11,413 bases of DNA from an uncultured Corynebacterium sp. (GTDB taxonomy: Bacteria > Actinomycetota > Actinomycetes > Mycobacteriales > Mycobacteriaceae): positions 1 through 11,413 of the forward strand of contig NZ_CAMQAZ010000043.1 in NCBI RefSeq assembly GCF_946998835.1. The letters are read 5' to 3'. Below the pieces are notes generated by a model, which did no database searches, was not told where the DNA came from, and saw only the letters and a program-made list of their open reading frames with translations. Made by a program: the position numbers and the translations under genes. Shown here piece by piece: positions 5,538-11,184 of the stretch; position 1 is the first letter of the stretch; each line of letters opens with the position of its first letter.

Positions 5538-6274
5538 TGAATGCGCTAGAAGCCGCAGCGGCGCGCAGTGCTTGGGCACGCCGCAATGTCGGTGAAAAAA
5601 TCCTGCTGCTCGGAGGGCTGCTGATTCTGGCGGTCGCGCTACCGCCAGTTCCCTTTGCGCCGGTCATTGCGGTGATTGCCTGGGTGATTGCGTATATTGC
5701 CCGGGTGCCCCGCAAGCTGTATGTGGCGATGGTACTGGCGCCGGCGGCTTTTGTGCTCGTCGGTGCATTTCCGCTCTTAGTGGCGCTTACCTCCGACGGC
5801 CTTGCGTGGTCGCCGGACGGTCCGCAGCGAATGGCGCAGGTCGTCATGCGCTCGTTTGCGGGTATCAGCTGCACGATGGTGTTCGCGCTGACCACTCCGA
5901 TTTCGGAGCTCATTGCGTGGCTCGATAAGCACGGCATGCCTCGGTATCTCACTTACCTCGCCGAGGTGATCTATCGAATGACCGGCGTGCTGATTCACTC
6001 CGCGCGCTCGATGACGGAAGCCCAAGCACGGCGTCTGGGACACTCCACGCGCCGGGCGATGATCCGAGATGTAGCGGCACAGTCCGCCAGCCTCTTTGTC
6101 ATTGCTTTTACCCGTGCGCGCAAGATGCAAGAGGGGATTGAGCTGCGCGCCGATCCGAGCGCAATGAAAGTACTAGTGATCTCGCGGCCCAGGCAGCCGA
6201 AGTTCATCGCGAAAACTAGTGCCTTACTGTTGTCGTTAATTGCAGCCTGGGCACTGCTGAAATGGGGTGTATAA
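5537..6274 (+). CDS. cbiQ: Cobalt ECF transporter T component CbiQ
   Basis: CbiQ is the transmembrane coupling subunit that links the ATPase to CbiM/CbiN. The product is 245 aa. The N-terminal half has three or more hydrophobic helices (about 21-55 and 62-86). The cytosolic coupling helices carry the paired basic motifs of EcfT/CbiQ proteins: EAQARRLGH (161-169) and RARKMQEGIELR (193-204). A final membrane helix covers 226-242. The start is GTG at 5537, sharing its G with the cbiN stop; AGAAAGAG just upstream serves as ribosome site. The 3' end runs to TAA 6272-6274, adjacent to the start of cbiO. Confidence 0.93.
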   Translation: MNALEAAAARSAWARRNVGEKILLLGGLLILAVALPPVPFAPVIAVIAWVIAYIARVPRKLYVAMVLAPAAFVLVGAFPLLVALTSDGLAWSPDGPQRMAQVVMRSFAGISCTMVFALTTPISELIAWLDKHGMPRYLTYLAEVIYRMTGVLIHSARSMTEAQARRLGHSTRRAMIRDVAAQSASLFVIAFTRARKMQEGIELRADPSAMKVLVISRPRQPKFIAKTSALLLSLIAAWALLKWGV

Positions 6275-6276
6275 GA

Positions 6277-7101
6277 ATGCCGGTTGGCAGGAAGAATAGT
6301 GCTGGTTCCGTGCAGAGTAATAGCGGCGCCATTGTGGAAGCGACCGCAGTCACATACGCCTACGACGAAACCCGCGTCCTGAAAGGTGTGGATCTGACAA
6401 TTTCGGCGGGGGAACGCCTGGCGCTGTTGGGCGCGAACGGTTCGGGCAAGTCCACGCTGCTGCGGATGCTCGCGGGAGCATTCAAGCCGGATACCGGCGA
6501 GGTTCGTCTCGATGGTGCTGTCTACGAGTACTCCCGTCGCGGCCGCAATACTGTCCGTCGCTCAGTGCAGATGGTCACGCAGGATCCCGACGAGCAGATC
6601 TTCGCCGCCAGCGTGTTTGCTGATGTCTCCTTCGGTCCCGTCAACATGGGGCTCGGAAACGAGGAGGTAGAGCGGCGCGTTCGGGAGGCTCTCGTCACTG
6701 CTGAAATCGCTGATCTTGCGGAACGCGTCCCGCATCAGCTTTCCTATGGTCAGCGCAAACGCGTCGCGCTCGCAGGCGCGCTGGCGATGCACCCGCGCGT
6801 GCTGCTTCTCGACGAGCCCTCCGCCGGCCTGGACCCGCAGGCGACCCGGAAGCTCGCGCACACGCTCGATCAATTGCGCGATCAGGACACGGCGGTTGTC
6901 GTCGCCACGCACGACATCGACTTTGCGTGGAACTTCGCCGATAGGGCAGCAGTGCTTGCCGACGGTCAACTGCGCGTCGGCTCCAAACGAGACATTTTGG
7001 CCAATCAGGGCTTGGTCGAAGAAGCTCGATTGACTTTGCCCTGGGCGCCTGTGGTCTCCAAAGCGATTGGGCGGGATGTGCTCTATCCGGAGGATATTTA
7101 G
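6277..7101 (+). CDS. cbiO: Cobalt ECF transporter ATPase CbiO
   Basis: CbiO is the ABC ATPase powering the importer on the cytosolic face. From ATG 6277 the product is 274 aa with all ABC motifs: Walker A GANGSGKST (52-60), Q-loop QDPDEQIF (102-109), signature LSYGQRKR (155-162, the LSxGQ form of ECF ATPases), Walker B VLLLDEP (175-181) followed by SAGLD, and H-loop VATHD (209-213). The start is uncertain. ATG 6262 overlaps cbiQ by 13 nt and adds five residues. ATG 6277 has GGGG 8-10 nt upstream and a gap of only two bases after cbiQ. GTG 6310 is also in frame. It is the last gene of the operon; no clear plus-strand terminator was found in the next 250 bp. Confidence 0.93.
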   Translation: MPVGRKNSAGSVQSNSGAIVEATAVTYAYDETRVLKGVDLTISAGERLALLGANGSGKSTLLRMLAGAFKPDTGEVRLDGAVYEYSRRGRNTVRRSVQMVTQDPDEQIFAASVFADVSFGPVNMGLGNEEVERRVREALVTAEIADLAERVPHQLSYGQRKRVALAGALAMHPRVLLLDEPSAGLDPQATRKLAHTLDQLRDQDTAVVVATHDIDFAWNFADRAAVLADGQLRVGSKRDILANQGLVEEARLTLPWAPVVSKAIGRDVLYPEDI

Positions 7102-7179
7102 AGGATTGGCACAATCGGTAGCGTACGCATCAGCGATGAAAAACTTGGCCAAACGTGGCCATAAGTGCAGCTAAACCAA

Positions 7180-7203
7180 GCTAAAAATGAGGCTAAAAAT
7201 GAG
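7180..7203. repeat. Perfect 12-bp tandem duplication
   Basis: GCTAAAAATGAG occurs twice in a row (7180-7191 and 7192-7203). On the minus strand this gives two U-rich CTCATTTTTAGC units directly behind the hairpin at 7207-7225, so the tail of that terminator is duplicated. Confidence 0.85.
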
Positions 7204-7225
7204 AAAACGCCCGCGGGCAGGGCGT
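7195..7225 (-). terminator. Minus-strand terminator behind the orphan cobalamin riboswitch
   Basis: Read on the minus strand, ACGCCC (7220-7225) pairs with GGGCGT (7207-7212) around a 7-nt GC-rich loop, followed by TTTTCTCATTTTTAG. It would end a minus-strand RNA started ahead of the riboswitch at 7352-7580, giving a transcript of roughly 380 nt. The 3' arm can also pair with a segment just after the aptamer: plus strand CGCCCGCGG at 7208-7216 with CCGCGGGCG at 7302-7310. On the plus strand, a separate 6-bp hairpin GCCTAT-GTGA-ATAGGC lies at 7229-7244. Confidence 0.65.
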
Positions 7226-7351
7226 AATGCCTATGTGAATAGGCCTAGAAATATTGGCGAAGCTGTCGCATTTCTTCGCTTCCATTTCACGTCACACCTG
7301 TCCGCGGGCGATCTCCGTGGCCGTGGCACTTTGCAGTGTCCTCCGGCGCAT

Positions 7352-7580
7352 CAGGCAGGTATTCGGACTTCCTGGCGTGGCCAACAATAAGGGGATGACG
7401 ACTGCCACTTGCTTTAGTGCCTGCGGGCAGAACCTTATTGTCGATTTTTCCTACTTTTCGCCGCTTCCCAAAGTTGAAACAACTTCAGTGCTGTTGGCGA
7501 ATTTCGTTCCAGATTACCGCTGCGGGACAGTTCCGGAATTGCACCGGATTCCCTCTTGCGTTTGCTGTGCACCATCTTTG
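7352..7580 (-). ncRNA. Orphan cobalamin riboswitch, antisense to the cbi operon direction
   Basis: On the minus strand the conserved strings occur in order: GGTGC (7573-7569); GGGAATCCGGTGCAATTCCG and the following GAACTGTCCCGCAGCGGTAA (within 7553-7511), a near-consensus cobalamin core; TTGGGAAGCGGCG (around 7470-7460); and closing CCAGGAAGTCCGAATACC with TGCCTG (7375-7352). Length is about 229 nt. The expected regulated gene should start between about 7350 and 7200 on the minus strand, but only a 19-codon and a 30-codon ORF are found before the terminator at 7195-7225, and cbiO lies beyond in the opposite direction. No strong promoter was identified upstream. It could be a remnant of a lost B12-regulated gene or could control a short RNA. 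Confidence 0.9.
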
Positions 7581-7660
7581 GTCTGCGACGTGGAGGACGT
7601 AGCAGTAAAAAATGGAACTCAACAAAACCTGTTGCAGTGATAACAATAGCGCACCGATTC

Positions 7661-7680
7661 AAATAAGCGAAGGCTTATTT
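7661..7680. repeat. Perfect 8-bp stem palindrome in the riboswitch/ramA intergenic region
   Basis: AAATAAGC (7661-7668) and GCTTATTT (7673-7680) are perfect inverted repeats around GAAG. The site lies upstream of both the leftward riboswitch and the rightward ramA leader. It could be an operator or a weak hairpin; no known regulator motif was recognised. Confidence 0.5.
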
Positions 7681-7695
7681 CGGAAATGCCCGCAT

Positions 7696-7770
7696 TGGGG
7701 GTAAAACGCGATTTAGTACCCTCTATGAATGATATTTTTGCTGTTCTCTGGCGGAAAACCAATTACCCCT
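7696..7770. promoter_or_regulatory. Candidate RamA-type binding motifs upstream of ramA
   Basis: TGGGGGT (7696-7702) and ACCCCT (7765-7770) fit the loose RamA recognition patterns described for C. glutamicum (A/C/T-G4-6-T/C or A-C4-5-A/G/T). RamA is known to act on its own promoter there. The motif is short and degenerate, so chance matches are expected; only the position upstream of ramA lends weight. Confidence 0.3.
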
Positions 7771-7836
7771 ATCTCGTATTTGCCGGGCAATAGCGGGGCT
7801 GATGGCAGTCTTTATCCAGGAGTTTTCTGTACATAC

Positions 7837-7866
7837 TTGTAGAGAAACCTAGTTGTTTCCTAAGAT
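7837..7866 (+). promoter_or_regulatory. Possible ramA promoter
   Basis: TTGTAG (7837-7842) and TAAGAT (7861-7866) are 18 bp apart; TAAGAT fits TAnAnT. Initiation near 7873 would give a leader of nearly 200 nt before ramA ATG 8070. The call is by eye, with no experimental support in the sequence. Confidence 0.4.
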
Positions 7867-7884
7867 TGTGTGACGGATGCCTTA

Positions 7885-8062
7885 ATGCAGGTGTACCCGT
7901 TCGGAGGGTACTATCTACTTTGTACGGTTTACAGCCCCCGAAAGGGTCAGTAGCCGCTGAGCGGTAGTTGGCTATTTCGTTGGTGTGTAAGTCGGCGTGA
8001 AGTCACAGGCTGACGGTGCCCCCGTGGGCGCCAGTGAAGCAATTTGCCCGTTACGCAGGAGG
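7885..8062 (+). promoter_or_regulatory. Structured ramA leader with a possible 22-codon upstream ORF
   Basis: Three compact hairpins are visible: GTACCC (7893-7898)/GGGTAC (7906-7911), CCGC (7954-7957)/GCGG (7961-7964) and GGTGCCC (8015-8021)/GGGCGCC (8026-8032, one G-U pair). The last ends 25 nt before the ramA AGGAGGA. An ORF at 7885-7953 reads MQVYPFGGYYLLCTVYSPRK plus GQ; its ribosome site is weak (CGGAT). The leader matches no riboswitch class that I recognise. Whether the ORF is translated is unknown. Confidence 0.4.
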
Positions 8063-8069
8063 ACGCGAG

Positions 8070-8906
8070 ATGGATCCCCACCGCATTCTGGACGACAATG
8101 AGGTTATTAAGTCGTCCTTGGTCGCCCTAAAGAATGCGACTGGTATTCCGGTCACAATGTATGCGGAAGTCACCGATAACTCGAAGATGCAGATTAACAA
8201 CTGGGTTGGTCTGCGCACCCCGGCTCTGCAGAACCTGACTGTGGAATCGGGCGCGGGTGTTGGTGGTCGCGTATTGGCCACCCGCCGCCCGGTGGGTGTC
8301 AGTGACTACCTGCGCGCCAAGGTCATTACCCATGAGTACGACGACAAGATTCGTGACGAGGGCCTGCACTCGCTGGTCGCCGTGCCGGTGATTGTTTCTC
8401 GTCTCGTCCGCGGTGTGCTCTACGGTGGTGTGCACTCCTCGGTGCGCCTGGGGGACAAGGTTCTCGAAGAGGTCACGATGACCGCCCGCTGCCTGGAACA
8501 GGACCTGGCAGTCGTCGATGCCTGCCGCAACATGGATCGCTCCGGTAACGGCAAGGGCGGTCGTATCATGAATGGCGCCGAGTGGGAGCAGGTCCGCTCC
8601 ACGCACTCGAAGCTACGTATGCTCGCCAACCGTGTGGATGACGAGAAGCTGCGCCAGGAGCTCGAAGTTCTCTGCGATCAGATGGTCACGCCGGTCCGCG
8701 TCAAGCAGACCACCAAGCTGTCTGCTCGTGAGCTCGACGTTCTTGCCTGTGTCGCCCTCGGCCACACCAATGTCGAAGCCGCTGAAGAGATGGGTATCGG
8801 CGCCGAGACCGTCAAGTCCTACCTCCGCTCCGTTATGCGTAAGCTGGGTGCCCACACTCGCTACGAGGCGGTGAACGCCGCCCGTCGCATCGGCGCATTG
8901 CCGTAA
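8070..8906 (+). CDS. ramA: RamA, GAF/LuxR-type regulator of acetate and carbon metabolism
   Basis: RamA is a corynebacterial global transcription regulator. In C. glutamicum it activates acetate-use genes (pta-ackA, aceA, aceB) and affects many others. The product here is 278 aa, close to the known length. A GAF-like sensory domain covers about 15-150, including the conserved IPVTMYAEV (26-34), WVGLRTPALQNL (45-56) and VGGRVLATRRPVGVSDY (64-80). A linker containing NGAEWEQVRSTHSKLRMLAN (168-187) follows. The LuxR-type HTH covers about 215-275: LSARELDVLACVALGHTNVE (217-236), then AEEMGIGAETVKSYLRSVMR (238-257), then KLGAHTRYEAV. The start at 8070 has a perfect AGGAGGA (8057-8063) 6 nt upstream, so the in-frame GTG at 8016 is rejected. 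A long leader precedes it, and the inverted repeat element follows. Confidence 0.96.
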   Translation: MDPHRILDDNEVIKSSLVALKNATGIPVTMYAEVTDNSKMQINNWVGLRTPALQNLTVESGAGVGGRVLATRRPVGVSDYLRAKVITHEYDDKIRDEGLHSLVAVPVIVSRLVRGVLYGGVHSSVRLGDKVLEEVTMTARCLEQDLAVVDACRNMDRSGNGKGGRIMNGAEWEQVRSTHSKLRMLANRVDDEKLRQELEVLCDQMVTPVRVKQTTKLSARELDVLACVALGHTNVEAAEEMGIGAETVKSYLRSVMRKLGAHTRYEAVNAARRIGALP

Positions 8907-8997
8907 ACCGCTTGACGACGGGCGCTGCGTCCGACACCTGCAGTTGTTTCGGGTGTTCCTGGTTGCCACGGGGGCAATCGCCGTGCTCCCCACAAGT

Positions 8998-9274
8998 TTG
9001 GGTTACGTAGCAAACCAGCATACCTAGGGTAAGTAGCAAAAGGTGTCCGCCGGCGTGCTGCCGAGCGGACACCTTTTGCTACCCACCCCAATGTAAGTTA
9101 CTGACCGCGGTTCTGTTTGGCGGCAGCGGGCGAATGCAAGTTACTGACCGCGGTTATGACAAAAATGGCCAGAAAAATCGCTTGAAAGTGCTATAAAGTC
9201 GCACAGTTTCACATTTGCAGCCCGTAATTTGCAGCCCGTAGTATTTGGGGTTATTAGTTTTGCCGCTTAGCCCG
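8998..9274 (-). repeat. Non-coding repeat element, copy 2 (inverted relative to copy 1)
   Basis: On the minus strand 9224-9133 matches 353-444 without gaps at about 85% identity. This copy is longer, with internal duplications: a 14-bp unit ATTTGCAGCCCGTA is repeated at 9213-9240, and AATGYAAGTTACTGACCGCG occurs twice (from 9090 and from 9133). The far end carries the 22-bp hairpin at 9033-9082, followed by TAGCAAA-type motifs (9008-9014). The near end (about 9249-9274) stops right against the stop codon of the adenosyltransferase gene. It fills the gap between convergent ramA and that gene. The stretch 8907-8997 before it holds nothing recognisable beyond weak hairpins. Confidence 0.75.
9033..9082. 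terminator. Large hairpin, probable bidirectional terminator
   Basis: The left arm 9033-9050 (GTAGCAAAAGGTGTCCGC) pairs perfectly with 9065-9082. After one bulged A the stem continues with CGGC/GCCG around a 5-nt loop, 22 bp in all. A runs in one arm and T runs in the other (AAAAGG...CCTTTT) give a U tract after the GC-rich stem in both directions, suiting convergent ramA and the adenosyltransferase. It is part of repeat copy 2. Confidence 0.7.
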
Positions 9275-9874
9275 CTACTTACCGTCTGCTTGGTACCCGT
9301 TTTCGCGTTCGCCACCGGGAACCCACTTAACATCGTTGCCGTCATTGGCTACCCGCGAAAGGATAAACAGTAGGTCGGAAAGACGATTGAGGTACTTCGC
9401 CGGCAGGACTGAGGTGGTGTCGGGAAACTCTCGACACGCAGCCCACGCCGCACGCTCGGCCCGGCGAGTAATCACTCGAGCCGTGTGCAGCAGTGCCGCA
9501 ACCGGGGTGCCGCCCGGCAGAATGAAGGAATCCAACTTCGGCAATTGCTCATTGAACTGGTCACACCACTGCTCCAGCCGTTCGATGTAGTCCTGTTCGA
9601 TGCGCAGCGGCGGGTACTTTGGATTTTCCTCAATAGGTGTTGCCAGGTCCGCCCCGGCATCGAAGAGGTCATTTTGAACGTAGCGGATGACGGCCGAGAT
9701 CTCGTCGTCAAGCGTGCCGAAGCTGAGCGCCTGGCCGAGTGCGGCGTTGGCCTCCTCGCACGTGGCGTAGGCGATAAGGCGGGAATCGTCCTTCGGGACG
9801 CGGCTGAAATCGGACAATCCGGTCGTGCCGTCGTCGCCGGTGCGAGTGTAAATGCGAGTTAAGTGAACGCTCAT
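9275..9874 (-). CDS. pduO: PduO-type cob(I)alamin adenosyltransferase
   Basis: The enzyme transfers the adenosyl group of ATP to cob(I)alamin, making adenosylcobalamin. The product is 199 aa and all-helical, as expected. The N-terminal ATP-binding motif is YTRTGDDGTTGLSD (9-22). CEEANAALG (39-47) matches the conserved helix around the active site. FILPGG (117-122) begins the strongly conserved stretch running through HTARVITRRAERA (130-142), whose Arg and Glu residues bind ATP, and YLNRLSDLLF (161-170) closes the fold. The start ATG 9874 has GAGAG just upstream. It is divergent from murA with only a 29-bp gap, an arrangement also seen in mycobacteria, where the adenosyltransferase gene lies next to murA. 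It should act downstream of the cobalt import encoded in the same window. The symbol is by family; cobO-type (CobA/BtuR) enzymes have a different fold. Confidence 0.93.
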   Translation of the reverse strand: MSVHLTRIYTRTGDDGTTGLSDFSRVPKDDSRLIAYATCEEANAALGQALSFGTLDDEISAVIRYVQNDLFDAGADLATPIEENPKYPPLRIEQDYIERLEQWCDQFNEQLPKLDSFILPGGTPVAALLHTARVITRRAERAAWAACREFPDTTSVLPAKYLNRLSDLLFILSRVANDGNDVKWVPGGERENGYQADGK

Positions 9875-9903
9875 ACTCTCAAGCCTAAGCGCAATATTGC
9901 GAA

Positions 9904-11184
9904 ATGTGGTTGGCTGGGGGAGTGGGAAATGAGCGATTTCTGGTTAAAGGCGGAGCGACGCTAAACGGACAGGTTCAGGTTTCCGGGGCGAAGAACTCGG
10001 TCCTGAAGCTGATGGGTGCGGCGCTTCTCGCCGAGGGTACGACTGTATTGACGAACTGCCCTGAAATTGATGACGTGCCATTGATGCAGAAGGTCCTCGA
10101 AGGCCTCGGCTGCTCTGTGACGCGCGAGGGTGACCGGATTGAAATCACGGTGCCCGAAGATCTCTCGCATCACGCTGACTTCGATGCCGTGCGTCAATTC
10201 CGCGCTTCGGTCTGCGTGCTCGGGCCACTGACGGCGCGTACTCGTAATGCGATTGTCGCGTTGCCCGGCGGTGACGCGATTGGTTCCCGTCCGTTGGATA
10301 TGCACCAGGCGGGCCTGGAGAAACTGGGCGCACGTACATACATTCATCACGGTTGTGTGGTGGCCGAAGCAGATCGACTGACCGGTGCAAATATCAAGTT
10401 GGACTTCCCGTCTGTCGGTGCGACCGAGAATATTCTGACCGCGGCTGTGCTGGCTGAAGGAACGACAGTGCTGGATAATGCTGCCCGTGAGCCCGAAATT
10501 GTCGACCTGTGCGAGATGTTGGTGGAAATGGGCGCCAACATCTCCGGTGCGGGATCCAACACCATCACGGTTGAGGGAGTCGAGAAGCTGCACCCGACCG
10601 AGCACAAGGTCGTCGGCGACCGAATCATCGCGGGTACCTGGGCTTACGCTGCTGCTATGACCGGTGGCGATATTACTGTCGTCGGCATCAACCCGAAGTA
10701 TTTGCACCTTCCCCTGGAAAAGCTCAAGAACGCCGGCGCCCAGGTCGAGACCTATCCGCAGGGTTTCCGCGTCCGTATGAACGGACGTCCGCAGGGCGTG
10801 AACTATCAGACGCTGCCATACCCAGGCTTTCCGACGGACATGCAGCCCATGGCCATCGCTCTGTCCGCGGTGTCCGAAGGCACATCAGTACTTACCGAGA
10901 ATGTTTTTGAGTCGCGTTTCCGGTTCGTCGACGAAATGATTCGCCTCGGCACTGATGCCACTATTGATGGACACCACGTGATGATTCGTGGGAAGGAAGC
11001 CTTAAGCTCTGCTCCTGTTTGGTCTTCTGACATTCGCGCCGGGGCCGGTCTGGTGCTTGCTGGACTGTGTACCGAGGAAGGGGATGTGACCGAGGTGCAC
11101 GATGTTTATCACATCGACCGCGGTTATCCGGGATTCGTAGAGACACTGAATTCTCTCGGTGCATCTGTCGAGCGGGTTAGCTAG
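9904..11184 (+). CDS. murA: UDP-N-acetylglucosamine 1-carboxyvinyltransferase MurA, Cys-to-Asp form
   Basis: MurA carries out the first committed step of peptidoglycan synthesis: PEP enolpyruvyl transfer to UDP-GlcNAc, in the cytosol. The product is 426 aa. Landmarks: SGAKNSVLKL (27-36), with the conserved Lys30 and Asn31; the catalytic loop ALPGGDAIGSRPLDMH (119-134); the base D312 in GFPTDMQPMA (308-317); and a late RAGAGLVLAG (378-387). The loop residue that is Cys in E. coli (C115) is Asp124 here. The same change in M. tuberculosis MurA makes it insensitive to fosfomycin. The start is uncertain: ATG 9904 gives ten residues before the first conserved Phe, whereas GTG 9922 would give a more family-like N-terminus. 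Neither has a good ribosome site, so a leaderless transcript is possible. Codons and context look native. Confidence 0.95.
   Translation: MWLAGGVGNERFLVKGGATLNGQVQVSGAKNSVLKLMGAALLAEGTTVLTNCPEIDDVPLMQKVLEGLGCSVTREGDRIEITVPEDLSHHADFDAVRQFRASVCVLGPLTARTRNAIVALPGGDAIGSRPLDMHQAGLEKLGARTYIHHGCVVAEADRLTGANIKLDFPSVGATENILTAAVLAEGTTVLDNAAREPEIVDLCEMLVEMGANISGAGSNTITVEGVEKLHPTEHKVVGDRIIAGTWAYAAAMTGGDITVVGINPKYLHLPLEKLKNAGAQVETYPQGFRVRMNGRPQGVNYQTLPYPGFPTDMQPMAIALSAVSEGTSVLTENVFESRFRFVDEMIRLGTDATIDGHHVMIRGKEALSSAPVWSSDIRAGAGLVLAGLCTEEGDVTEVHDVYHIDRGYPGFVETLNSLGASVERVS

Noticed and set aside
6562..7152. Long minus-strand open frame antisense to cbiO, in line with the orphan riboswitch
   Set aside because: It lies almost wholly over the conserved ABC motifs of cbiO, needs a TTG start and has a His/Arg-rich composition typical of a shadow frame in GC-rich DNA.
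7193..7285. Minus-strand 30-codon ORF behind the orphan riboswitch (starts MEAKKCDSFANI)
   Set aside because: The ribosome site is weak and poorly spaced, the frame runs through the terminator hairpin and its stop lies in the duplicated U-rich tail. There is no family resemblance. Kept only as a remote option for the riboswitch target.
7997..8006. GTGA-AG-TCAC as a GlxR (cAMP-CRP type) site near ramA
   Set aside because: GlxR sites have half-sites TGTGA and TCACA six bases apart; here the spacer is two and the flanks do not match.
8016..8069. GTG at 8016 as the ramA start
   Set aside because: It lies within the leader hairpin and has no ribosome site, whereas ATG 8070 has a perfect AGGAGGA and gives the known RamA N-terminus.
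9961..10707. 248-codon minus-strand open frame inside murA
   Set aside because: MurA is unmistakable on the plus strand across the whole interval; the reverse frame shows no domain or ribosome site.
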